11,220 nucleotides of DNA from an uncultured Rubellimicrobium sp. (GTDB taxonomy: Bacteria; Pseudomonadota; Alphaproteobacteria; Rhodobacterales; Rhodobacteraceae), in NCBI GenBank assembly GCA_902805995.1, contig CADCUU010000446.1, forward strand, positions 1 through 11,220, in the 5' to 3' direction. Each line of letters opens with the position of its first letter. Positions within the stretch are counted from its first letter, which is position 1. Below are positions 1-6,003 of this stretch, piece after piece. Made by a program: the position numbers and the translations under genes. The notes below the pieces were generated by a model, which was given only the letters and a program-made list of their open reading frames with translations, made no database searches and was not told where the DNA came from.

Positions 1-2
1 CC

Positions 3-131
3 GTTGTGGAGTTCCGCACAGGCCGGAGCCGGGCAGGGGGACTGGCACGGCGGGCGGCCGGATCGGAGTTCGTGCCCCTGATCCTCGAACTCTCCGGCTT
101 GTCGCCCTTTTGGCCGGTCAGGGAGCCGTGA
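3..131 (+). CDS. possible 3' end of an unidentified protein, cut by the window edge
   Basis: The frame starting at base 3 is open from the left edge to a TGA at 129-131 and would give 42 residues ending in SPFWPVREP. Its third codon positions are clearly G/C-rich, more so than those of the overlapping open frame that begins at base 2, as expected for a real coding frame in such a genome. It would converge on the leftward DUF2934 gene that ends at 202. No domain can be recognised from so short a tail, and no start is visible. It could equally be chance open frame, so this is only a candidate. Confidence 0.25.
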   Translation, partial: VVEFRTGRSRAGGLARRAAGSEFVPLILELSGLSPFWPVREP

Positions 132-201
132 TCGAGCGGGCGGCAGGGGACCGGCGATGCGGGCGCAGCCCGGGCGGCTGGGCCGCTGCCGAGGTCGCCG
201 C

Positions 202-426
202 TCAGGGGCCCTGGTGCTCGCCCGTCGCGATCTCGTCCAGGGACTTGCCGGCCGGCTCGTTTCCGTCCGGCATCGGGGCGTCGTCGTGCTGCGGCCCTGC
301 GGAGCCGCCCTCCGCCTCTTGGCTGGCTTGCTGCCAGTGCTCCTCGTGCCGACCCTCCGGGCGGCCGTTCTGCTCCCAGAGCGCATGGGCGCGCTTGCGG
401 ATGCGGTCCTCGCGGTCGTCGGCCAT
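202..426 (-). CDS. DUF2934 domain-containing small protein
   Basis: This 74-residue, very hydrophilic protein opens with the DUF2934 pattern: residues 1-20 read like RIRKRAHALWEQNGRPEGR, followed by HEEHWQQA. DUF2934 is a short helical domain (I/V-x-x-x-A-x-x-x-W-x-x-x-G-x-P-x-G) common in proteobacteria and of unknown function. The second half (residues 35-74) is rich in Gly, Pro, Asp and Glu and looks disordered. There is no signal peptide or membrane segment, so it should be cytoplasmic. The start is supported by a very strong ribosome binding site, GAGGAGGAGAGG, ending a few bases before the ATG at 426-424. The next leftward gene upstream (ending at 499) is 72 bp away, so the two could be co-transcribed. 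Family assignment is good; function is unknown. Confidence 0.8.
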   Translation of the reverse strand: MADDREDRIRKRAHALWEQNGRPEGRHEEHWQQASQEAEGGSAGPQHDDAPMPDGNEPAGKSLDEIATGEHQGP

Positions 427-498
427 GATCCTCTCCTCCTCAGATCGCCTAGGGTCTGAACGAGGAAGGGTCGGACCTGTTCCGCCCGCGCGACGGCG

Positions 499-741
499 TC
501 AGCCGTGGAGGGGGCCCCAGACGCCCGTCTCCGCCGAGCCGCCATCGAGAGTGCGCAGGCTCAGCATCCGTATCGCCGGGCCCTGGCGCACCCGGTGGCG
601 GGCCGTCGCTTGGGCGAAGTCGATCACGTTGGTGTCAGGAGAGCCGCCCGGGGCGGCGGCCCGCACATGGGCGAAGCCGGAGTCCTCCAGAAACGGGCTC
701 AGGTCGGTCAGGATCTGACCCATCCAGTCGTCGAATGCCAT
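499..741 (-). CDS. hypothetical 80-residue protein
   Basis: I do not recognise this protein. The chosen start is the ATG at 741-739, giving 80 residues beginning MAFDDWMGQILTDL. It is preceded by a good purine-rich ribosome binding site (GAGGGGGA) about 6 bases upstream. The open frame extends further upstream to about 1248, but that extension is Arg/Pro/Gly-rich and runs across a divergent intergenic region and the 55-residue gene, so it is not believed. The N-terminal 25 residues look like an amphipathic helix (DDWMGQILTDLSPFLEDSGF). A central stretch with DTNVIDFAQ and a basic patch (RHRVRQG) follow, and the end is Gly-rich. There are no cysteines, signal peptide or membrane spans. It lies 72 bp upstream of the DUF2934 gene on the same strand. 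It is probably a lineage-restricted small cytoplasmic protein. Confidence 0.6.
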   Translation of the reverse strand: MAFDDWMGQILTDLSPFLEDSGFAHVRAAAPGGSPDTNVIDFAQATARHRVRQGPAIRMLSLRTLDGGSAETGVWGPLHG

Positions 742-778
742 GGCCGAATCCCCCTCATCCCGCCGCATGGCCCAGCGT

Positions 779-795
779 CGCCCCGCGAGGGGGCG
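779..795 (-). other. 6-bp hairpin in the leader of the 80-residue gene
   Basis: CGCCCC at 779-784 and GGGGCG at 790-795 form a perfect 6-bp G/C stem with a 5-base loop. It lies about 40 bases upstream of the ATG at 741, so it would sit in the 5' leader if transcription starts further upstream. No T-tract follows on either strand, so it is not a convincing terminator. Its role is unknown, and such stems arise easily at this GC content. Confidence 0.25.
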
Positions 796-853
796 AAACA
801 ATGACTGGACTGCGTCAGCATTGGACCGCCTTGGGGAACTTCGGTAGGCGATG

Positions 854-867
854 ACCCCGATCGGGGT
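854..867. promoter_or_regulatory. perfect 14-bp palindrome, candidate operator
   Basis: ACCCCGATCGGGGT is an uninterrupted perfect palindrome between two divergently transcribed small genes (starts at 741 and 985). A spacer-less palindrome of this kind suits a dimeric DNA-binding protein better than an RNA hairpin, since it has no loop. No regulator gene lies beside it except the ScfR protein further right, whose expected sites are AT-rich and unlike this. Binding is inference. Confidence 0.35.
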
Positions 868-984
868 GCGCAGCCCGGTGGACCATGACGCGTCGGCTTG
901 GTAGGGTAGGGGCCACGGCTGGCCACGATGCCGGGCCGCGGCGCAACAGGCGAAGGGGACGGCCGCAAGGCCGGGAGGAGCCGG

Positions 985-1152
985 ATGGATATGATCCACT
1001 ACGATCCGCCCCTGCCGGAGCTTCCGTTGCTGCGCGGCCTGCACCTGACGGGGGGCGCTCCGCGACCGCCCCGGGTCGATTGGGCCAGCTTCGTCATCCG
1101 CCTTGCGCAGGTCATCGCCGAACAGCGGCACCCGTTGCCCCCCGGGGCCTAG
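985..1152 (+). CDS. hypothetical 55-residue protein
   Basis: I do not recognise this small protein (MDMIHYDPPLPELPLLRG...HPLPPGA). The start at 985 is favoured because GGGAGGAG at 973-980 is a strong ribosome binding site at proper spacing. A second ATG two codons later (991) is also possible. The N-terminal half is Pro/Leu-rich with the pattern DPPLPELPLL. Residues about 30-48 (VDWASFVIRLAQVIAEQRH) would make one amphipathic helix. There are no cysteines and no clear membrane span. Its TAG stop (1150-1152) interlocks with the stop of the opposing ScfR regulator gene, both using the same CTAG at 1149-1152. The tail-to-tail overlap and the good ribosome site argue for a real gene; the function is unknown. 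Confidence 0.55.
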   Translation: MDMIHYDPPLPELPLLRGLHLTGGAPRPPRVDWASFVIRLAQVIAEQRHPLPPGA

Positions 1153-2573
1153 CGACCGAAGGGCGACAGCCCGCGCGTGCCCTCGCTCAGCTCCAGCCCG
1201 CCCAGAAGGGCCGGGGCCGCGCGGCTTGGGCAATGGGGCCGTTCGCAAAGGCGGCAGTTCACGCCGATGCCGGTCGGCCGGGTCTCGCGCGCGCCCTGGG
1301 CGTAGACGAGCTGCGCGGCCCAGCGCTCCTCGCAGCCCAGGCCCACGGCAAAGGCGGCTTCGGGCTCGCCCCAGGGGGTGGCGACGCGGCGCACGGTGCG
1401 GGCGAGGGAGAACCAGCGCTTGCCGTCCGGCAGCTCCACGAGTTGCGTGAGAATCCGGCCCGGATGGCGGAACGCGTCGTGCAGGTTCCAGCGCGGGCAG
1501 GTGCCGCCGAAGCGCGAGAATGGGAACGCGCCCGAGGAGAAGCGCTTGGACACGTTGCCCGCATTGTCCACCCGGACCATGAAGAAGGGTATGCCGCGCG
1601 CCTGCGGGCGGGCCAGCGTGGTCAGGCGATGGGCCACCTGCTCGAAGCTAGCCCCGAAGCGGGCGCCCAGCATCTCCACGTCGTAGCCCAGCGCCTGCGC
1701 GGCCCCGAGGAAGCGGCCATAGGGCATCATCAGCGCCGCCGCGCAGTAGTTGGCGAGGGTGATGCGTCCGAGCCGCCTCGCCTGCGAGTCCTGAAGGCCC
1801 GACCCGGCCAGGACCTCGTCGATGGCCTCGCCGCCTTCGAACAAGGCGATCTGGACGGCGGCCTGGAAGGCGCGGCCCGGCGGCTCCACGAGTTCGGAGA
1901 TCATGAGCTTGCGCCGGTGCCGGTCGTAGTGGCGCAAGGTCACGCCCATGTCCTGCATCGTCATGACCTGAACCCGGACCTGATGGCGCGCCGCCAGTCG
2001 GTCGGCCAAGGCGGGCAGGGGGTCGCCGCCGGGCGGGAGTTCGACGCTGATCCGCTCGGCCAGATCCTCCAGGGTCGGGAAGTGGTTGTTGCTGTCCTGG
2101 AGGAAGGTGCGGACCTGCTCCACCGCGTCGCCGCCGCCGGACAGGGGAGCGCCGCGCTCGGCCTCGGACCGTTCGCCCGCGGGGCCGGAGCCGAGCTCCG
2201 CCGCCGCCGCATAGGCCGCGTGGAGGCGCTTGAAGGCCGCGACCAGCGTGGGCGCTTGGTCGAGCGCGGCCCGAAGCTCGGCCCGGGGAACCTGGAACGG
2301 GGCGAGGAGCGGATCGGCCAGCAGCTCCTCGATGTCGGTGGCGCCCTGCGCGTCCTCGGAGCCGGCGAAGTCGCGGGCGTCGATGGCGTAAGTTTCCGAC
2401 AGGCGGATCAGGAGCTGGGCGGTCAGCGGGCGCTGGTTGCGCTCCACCAGGTTGAGGTAGCTGACCGAGACGCCGAGTTCGGCCGCCATGGCGCTTTGCG
2501 ACAGGGCCAGAGTGGTCCGCAGGCGCCGGAGTTGGGGCCCGGCCATGATCTTGCGGCGGCCGCTCTGGTCCAT
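1149..2573 (-). CDS. ScfR-family (RamB/PccR-like) short-chain acyl-responsive transcriptional regulator
   Basis: This 474-residue DNA-binding regulator has three parts. An XRE-type helix-turn-helix covers residues about 16-68 (LRTTLALSQSAMAAELGVSVSYLNLVERNQRPLT in two overlapping halves). An IrrE/DUF955-like middle covers about 150-320. The C-terminal ScfR/DUF2083 domain, about 325-455, holds GGTCPRWNLHDAF and the cysteine cluster CRLCERPHC (Cys440, 443, 448). The middle domain lacks the HExxH zinc-protease motif; the equivalent stretch reads RAFQAAVQIALFE, so it is a sensor fold rather than a peptidase, as known for this family. Relatives include actinobacterial RamB (acetate genes) and Rhodobacter PccR (propionyl-CoA genes). 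The start at 2573 is chosen from the SD-like AAAGGAC about 9-15 bases upstream. It is divergent from aceA, so regulation of the glyoxylate bypass and of itself is the likely job. Confidence 0.9.
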   Translation of the reverse strand: MDQSGRRKIMAGPQLRRLRTTLALSQSAMAAELGVSVSYLNLVERNQRPLTAQLLIRLSETYAIDARDFAGSEDAQGATDIEELLADPLLAPFQVPRAELRAALDQAPTLVAAFKRLHAAYAAAAELGSGPAGERSEAERGAPLSGGGDAVEQVRTFLQDSNNHFPTLEDLAERISVELPPGGDPLPALADRLAARHQVRVQVMTMQDMGVTLRHYDRHRRKLMISELVEPPGRAFQAAVQIALFEGGEAIDEVLAGSGLQDSQARRLGRITLANYCAAALMMPYGRFLGAAQALGYDVEMLGARFGASFEQVAHRLTTLARPQARGIPFFMVRVDNAGNVSKRFSSGAFPFSRFGGTCPRWNLHDAFRHPGRILTQLVELPDGKRWFSLARTVRRVATPWGEPEAAFAVGLGCEERWAAQLVYAQGARETRPTGIGVNCRLCERPHCPSRAAPALLGGLELSEGTRGLSPFGR

Positions 2574-2583
2574 GATGTCCGTC

Positions 2584-2640
2584 CTTTGACAATGACATAC
2601 AATTTGACAATTTACTCCTTGTCGAATTTTTGCAAGTGGA
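2584..2640. promoter_or_regulatory. shared scfR-aceA promoter region with repeated TTTGACAA/TTTGCAA boxes
   Basis: This stretch is strikingly AT-rich for the window. TTTGACAAT occurs twice in direct orientation (2585-2593 and 2603-2611, 18 bp apart). It is followed by an inverted variant TTGTCGAA (2619-2626) and TTTGCAAG (2629-2636). From memory, RamB and PccR bind TTTGCAAA-type sites, so these are good operator candidates. TTGACA at 2586-2591 and 2604-2609 also resembles a sigma-70 -35 element for aceA, though no convincing -10 follows. On the minus strand TTCGAC (2626-2621) and ATTGTA (2603-2598), 17 bp apart, could serve scfR. The first box overlaps the scfR ribosome site. The exact promoter elements are uncertain. 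Confidence 0.5.
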
Positions 2641-2660
2641 CCTTTCGGCGGGGCTGTCCG

Positions 2661-2681
2661 TCTTGCCGCAGCGCGGCACGA
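2661..2681 (+). promoter_or_regulatory. aceA: hairpin in the aceA 5' leader
   Basis: TGCCGC (2664-2669) and GCGGCA (2673-2678) pair perfectly around a 3-base AGC loop. Two further pairs lie beyond one mismatch on each side. It is about 50 bases upstream of the aceA start, in the expected untranslated leader. There is no T-run, so it is not an obvious terminator. It may stabilise the message or be chance. Confidence 0.3.
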
Positions 2682-2725
2682 GGGCATCATTGGTCACATC
2701 AGGAACCCCCGATGGGACACCCGCA

Positions 2726-4012
2726 ATGACCGAACTGACCTTTCAGGACCTCGTCCCGCATGCCCCCGAGGGGCGTTTCGACGGGATCAATCGACCCTAC
2801 ACGCCCGAGGACGTCCAGAAGCTGCGCGGCTCGCTGACCATCCAGCACACGCTGGCGGAGCGCGGCGCGAACCGGCTTTGGAAGCAGCTTCACGAGGAGC
2901 CTTTCATCAACGCGTTGGGGGCCGTGACCGGCAACCAGGCGATGCAGCAGGTCCGCGCGGGGCTGAAGGCGATCTACCTGTCGGGCTGGCAGGTCGCGGC
3001 GGACGCCAATACCGCCGGGGCGATGTACCCCGACCAGTCGCTCTACCCCGCGAACGCCGCGCCGGAGCTGTGCCGCCGCATCAACCGCACCCTCCGCCGC
3101 GCCGACGAGATCGAGGCGTCCGAGGGCGATGTCACCCGCGACTGGTACGTCCCCATCGTCGCGGATGCCGAGGCCGGGTTCGGGGGGCCACTGAACAGCT
3201 TCGAGATCATGAAGGCCTTCATCGAGGCCGGGGCGGCGGGCGTCCACTTCGAGGACCAGCTGGCGTCGGAGAAGAAGTGCGGCCACCTGGGCGGCAAGGT
3301 GCTGATCCCCACGGCGGCGCATGAGAGGAACCTCGTCGCGGCGCGCCTTGCGGCCGACGTCATGGGCGTGCCGACGATCACTGTGGCGCGGACGGATGCC
3401 GAATCCGCCCAGCTCATCACCTCTGACGTCGATGAGCGGGATCACCCCTTCATCGACCGCGAGAACCGCACGACCGAAGGGTTCTTCCGGCTCAAGCCCG
3501 GCACCGGCCTCGACCACTGCATCGCGCGGGGCATGGCCTATGCCGAGATTGCGGACCTCCTGTGGTGGGAGACCTCGCATCCCGACCTCGACGACGCCCG
3601 CAAGTTCGCGGAGGCTGTCCATGCAAAGTATCCTGGCAAGCTCCTGGCCTACAACTGCTCGCCGTCCTTCAACTGGAAGGCCAAGCTCGACGACGCGACC
3701 ATCGCCAAGTTCCAGCGCGAGCTGGGCGCCATGGGCTACAAGTTCCAGTTCGTGACGCTGGCGGGCTTCCACTCCCTCAACCTGTCGATGTTCGACCTCG
3801 CCGACGGCTACCGCGACCGGGGCATGGCCGCCTACAGCGAGATGCAGCAGCGCGAGTTCGCCGCGACCGAGCGGGGCTTCACCGCCGTGCGCCACCAGCG
3901 CGAGGTCGGGACCGGCTACTTCGACCAGGTCGCGACCACCATCACCCAGGGCAAGTCCTCCACGACCGCCATGGGCGAATCCACCGAGACCGCCCAGTTC
4001 ACCCACGCCTGA
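2726..4012 (+). CDS. aceA: isocitrate lyase
   Basis: Isocitrate lyase cleaves isocitrate to glyoxylate and succinate, the first step of the glyoxylate bypass used for growth on acetate and other C2-generating substrates; it acts as a cytoplasmic, Mg-dependent tetramer. The 428-residue length matches the bacterial ICL1 type. Visible hallmarks are the TIM-barrel core, [12 protein letters not shown] (143-154) with metal-binding Asp residues, the catalytic loop KKCGHLGGK with Cys185, TDAESAQL (223-230), the substrate-binding NCSPSFNW (310-317), TLAGFHSLN (344-352), and a C-terminal tail ending QFTHA that closes over the site in this family. The ATG at 2726 begins [24 protein letters not shown] lies about 8 bases upstream, a modest ribosome site. 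An in-frame ATG at 2630 would add an unlike 32 residues and is rejected. It is divergent from the ScfR regulator. A small gene follows within 12 bp. Confidence 0.97.
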   Translation: MTELTFQDLVPHAPEGRFDGINRPYTPEDVQKLRGSLTIQHTLAERGANRLWKQLHEEPFINALGAVTGNQAMQQVRAGLKAIYLSGWQVAADANTAGAMYPDQSLYPANAAPELCRRINRTLRRADEIEASEGDVTRDWYVPIVADAEAGFGGPLNSFEIMKAFIEAGAAGVHFEDQLASEKKCGHLGGKVLIPTAAHERNLVAARLAADVMGVPTITVARTDAESAQLITSDVDERDHPFIDRENRTTEGFFRLKPGTGLDHCIARGMAYAEIADLLWWETSHPDLDDARKFAEAVHAKYPGKLLAYNCSPSFNWKAKLDDATIAKFQRELGAMGYKFQFVTLAGFHSLNLSMFDLADGYRDRGMAAYSEMQQREFAATERGFTAVRHQREVGTGYFDQVATTITQGKSSTTAMGESTETAQFTHA

Positions 4013-4024
4013 GGAGATATGCAG

Positions 4025-4249
4025 ATGTTCGACATGACCTCGCACACGCTCGACGACGGCCTTGCCCTGACCGAGGCGCAGATGGAGCGGATCGAAGAAG
4101 TGGCCCAGCGGATCGAGGAGCTCAACGCCGCCGTCCGCGAGGCGGTGAATGCGGGCCTTTCGGTGGAGCTGAACCGCTCGGAGCGTCACCACTGCGGCGG
4201 CGGCTGCTGGGGCGACCTGATGAAGCCCGTGATCGTGAAGTGCATCTGA
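4025..4249 (+). CDS. small Cys/His-containing protein coupled to isocitrate lyase
   Basis: I cannot name this 74-residue protein. The ribosome site GAGGAG (4011-4016) overlaps the aceA stop codon, so translation is probably coupled to aceA. That site is 8 bases from the ATG at 4025 but only 2 from the ATG at 4019, so 4025 (MFDMTSHTLDDG) is the preferred start. Residues about 15-48 (LTEAQMERIEEVAQRIEELNAAVREAV) form a strongly predicted amphipathic helix or coiled coil. The C-terminal part carries RHHCGGGCWGDLMKP and ends VKCI, giving a possible His/Cys metal or redox site. There is no signal peptide or membrane span. Context suggests a partner, activity modulator or co-regulated accessory of isocitrate lyase or C2 metabolism; this is inference from position alone. 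Confidence 0.75.
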   Translation: MFDMTSHTLDDGLALTEAQMERIEEVAQRIEELNAAVREAVNAGLSVELNRSERHHCGGGCWGDLMKPVIVKCI

Positions 4250-4252
4250 CAC

Positions 4253-4283
4253 GCCCGGGGGCTATCGCCATCCCTCGCCCGGG
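4253..4283. terminator. weak hairpin after the aceA operon
   Basis: Two copies of CGCCCGGG (4252-4259 and 4276-4283), each containing the self-complementary CCCGGG, can pair with each other around a loop that itself holds a GGC-TATC-GCC mini-stem. This lies just after the small gene's stop and before the DUF2585 gene, where a terminator would be expected. There is no T-tract, so intrinsic termination is doubtful. Confidence 0.25.
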
Positions 4284-4326
4284 ACCCGGATTGCACTGAG
4301 CGTCGGGGGCGTGCATCGCTGGGTCC

Positions 4327-4896
4327 ATGACCCGCGACGCACGCCCCTGGATTCTTTCGCTTCTTGTCGTGGCCGCCTCGGCCGCCTGGCTCCTGATCGA
4401 CGGGCGGCAGCTCCTCGCAACGTCGGGGCGGGTGCTGCTCTGGTACAACGACCCCTGGGGGCCGGAAGGGTCGCAGCACCTCTTCGACTGGTACTCGCCG
4501 TCCCACATCATCCACGGCCTCCTGTTCTTCGCCGCGCTCTGGCTCGTGGCGCGGCGGCTCCCCCTCGGCTGGCGATTCCTGATCGCCGTGGTCGTGGAAT
4601 GCGCCTGGGAGGTCGTGGAGAACTCCGACGCGGTGATCGAGCGGTACCGGACCGCCACCGTGTCCAAGGATTATCTGGGCGACGCGGTCCTCAACTCCGT
4701 CATGGACGTGGCCTGCATGGCCCTGGGCTTCTGGCTGGCCCGCAAGCTTCCGGTCTGGGCCTCGGTCGCGCTGATCCTGGCCTTCGAGGCGGTGACCGTC
4801 TGGCTCATCCGCGACGGGCTCGCTCTCAACGTGCTCATGCTGCTCTGGCCCGTGGAGGGGGTGCGCGACTGGCAGGCGGGGGCCGCTGGCCTATAG
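4327..4896 (+). CDS. DUF2585 (UPF0314) integral membrane protein
   Basis: This 189-residue inner-membrane protein belongs to the DUF2585/UPF0314 family, found mainly in alphaproteobacteria and of unknown function. Hydrophobic segments are seen at about residues 8-25, 62-76, 83-97 (partly), 125-137, 143-163 and 165-175, so four or five spans are likely. The conserved polar islands are visible: FDWYSPSHIIHG (53-64), ECAWEVVENSDAVIERYR (91-108) and DYLGDAVLNSVMDV (115-128). Clustered Trp, His, Glu and Asp residues near the membrane recall a metal- or lipid-handling site, but no reaction is known. The ribosome site is poor (GGG about 4 bases before ATG 4327), yet the N-terminus (MTRDARPWILSLL) is typical of the family. 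It lies 77 bp after the aceA operon and 57 bp before an oxidoreductase gene, with no evident functional link to either. Confidence 0.88.
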   Translation: MTRDARPWILSLLVVAASAAWLLIDGRQLLATSGRVLLWYNDPWGPEGSQHLFDWYSPSHIIHGLLFFAALWLVARRLPLGWRFLIAVVVECAWEVVENSDAVIERYRTATVSKDYLGDAVLNSVMDVACMALGFWLARKLPVWASVALILAFEAVTVWLIRDGLALNVLMLLWPVEGVRDWQAGAAGL

Positions 4897-4953
4897 CGGG
4901 ACGGCCCGGCGGCCTGTAGCCTTCCCCAAAGGGCAATCCAAAGGGGGGCGGCG

Positions 4954-6003
4954 ATGGCGGCGCGGATCGGGATCGTGGGGATCGGCTGGTGGGCGGTGTT
5001 CATGCACATCCCCACCCTTCAGGCCTGTCGGGAGGCGGAGGTCGTGGCGCTGTGCGACCTCGACGCGGAACGGCTGCGCGTCGCGGGCGAGCGCTTCGGG
5101 GTCAAGGCGCTCTACCGCGACCTCGACCGGATGCTCGCGCAGGAGCGGCTCGACGGCCTTGTCGTCGCGACACCCCATGTCGCCCATGCGGGGCCCGCGG
5201 TGGCGGGGCTGGAGGCCGGGTGCCACGTTCTGGTCGAAAAGCCCATGGCGACCTCCACCCAGGACGCCCGCGCCATCGCCCAGGCGGCGGAGAGGGCGGG
5301 GCGCGAGGTCATGGTGCCCACGGGCCTCAACTTCACCCGGGCGAGCGCGCGGGAGGCGGAATGGGTGCGCGCGGGGCGGATCGGGGCGCTGCGGCACGTC
5401 GTCTGCCAGATGGGATCGCAGCTCGACGACCTCATGGCGGGGCGGTCGATGGCCGAGACGGCGGACCACCTCTTCCGCCCGCCGGCCTCCACCTGGGCCG
5501 ATCCCGCCCGCGCGGGGGGGTATGGCTGGGGGCAGCTCTCGCACGCGCTGGCCTGGGTGGCCCATGTGACGGGCGAGGGCTGGCAGTCCATGGGCTGCCT
5601 CGACGGCAAGTCCCCCTCGGGCGTGGATTATTACGACGCCGCGATGGGCCGGATGACGAACGGGGCGACCATGTCGCTGTCGGGCGCCTCCACAGTGCCC
5701 AAGCATGTGGGGATGCACACCGATGTGCGGCTCTTCGGGACGGAGGGGATGCTGACCTTCTCCAACCTCCCCGCCCGGCTGGAACTGCGCCGCCACGACG
5801 GGGCCGACGAGGCGATGCCCCTGACCGATCTGGACGGGCTTTACGATGGCTCGCTGCCGGTCAAGGCCTTCGCGAGGCTCTGCGCGGGGGAGGAGGTCGA
5901 GAACGCCTCGGACGCGCGCAACGGGCTGCGGGTCACGGGGGCTCTCGACGCACTCTACCGTTCCGCCGCGTCGGGGCGGATCGAGACGGTGGGGGCCGCG
6001 TGA
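4954..6003 (+). CDS. Gfo/Idh/MocA-family NAD(P)-dependent sugar oxidoreductase
   Basis: This 349-residue enzyme has the two-domain Gfo/Idh/MocA layout. The N-terminal Rossmann fold (about 1-120) shows the dinucleotide loop IGIVGIGWW (5-13), the acidic CDLDAER after beta-2 (34-40), ATPHVAH (72-78) and the family signature EKPMA (95-99) with the active-site Lys96. The C-terminal alpha/beta domain contains GWGQLSHALAWVAH (191-204), where His197 fits the catalytic histidine position. Such enzymes oxidise or reduce a sugar, inositol or related alcohol with NAD(P). The substrate cannot be read from sequence. The start at 4954 follows a good ribosome site, AAGGGGGG (4941-4948). Its stop overlaps the start of the next gene (TGATG at 6001-6005), so the pair is translationally coupled and probably works on the same compound. 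No transporter or regulator for the pair is in the window. Confidence 0.93.
   Translation: MAARIGIVGIGWWAVFMHIPTLQACREAEVVALCDLDAERLRVAGERFGVKALYRDLDRMLAQERLDGLVVATPHVAHAGPAVAGLEAGCHVLVEKPMATSTQDARAIAQAAERAGREVMVPTGLNFTRASAREAEWVRAGRIGALRHVVCQMGSQLDDLMAGRSMAETADHLFRPPASTWADPARAGGYGWGQLSHALAWVAHVTGEGWQSMGCLDGKSPSGVDYYDAAMGRMTNGATMSLSGASTVPKHVGMHTDVRLFGTEGMLTFSNLPARLELRRHDGADEAMPLTDLDGLYDGSLPVKAFARLCAGEEVENASDARNGLRVTGALDALYRSAASGRIETVGAA

Noticed and set aside
110..718. A 202-codon rightward open frame over the DUF2934 and 80-residue genes
   Set aside because: It is Ser/Arg/Pro-rich, lacks a ribosome site, and runs against two better-supported leftward genes.
911..927. GGCCACG direct repeat with 10-bp period
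   Set aside because: Only two short copies of a GC-rich 7-mer, with no further copies nearby; not distinguishable from chance.
742..1248. Upstream extension of the 80-residue leftward gene to about 249 residues
   Set aside because: The extension covers a divergent intergenic region with a palindrome and a gene on the other strand. Its sequence is low-complexity, and a good ribosome site lies directly before 741.
2630..2725. N-terminal extension of isocitrate lyase from an ATG at 2630
   Set aside because: The extra 32 residues do not resemble isocitrate lyase. The ATG falls inside the TTTGCAAG box of the promoter region, and the start at 2726 gives the usual family N-terminus.
885..2729. A 614-codon rightward open frame opposite the ScfR regulator
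   Set aside because: It is antisense to a clearly recognisable regulator with HTH and ScfR domains. Its translation is Arg/Ala/Gly-rich low-complexity sequence typical of GC-rich shadow frames.
2699..4252. A 517-codon leftward open frame opposite aceA
   Set aside because: It mirrors isocitrate lyase codon by codon, has no recognisable motif and no sensible ribosome site. Long antisense frames are expected at this GC content.
4250..4313. CACGCCC (4250-4256) and GGGCGTG (4307-4313) as a terminator stem
   Set aside because: Only 7 bp separated by about 50 bases and without a T-tract; likely chance in GC-rich DNA.
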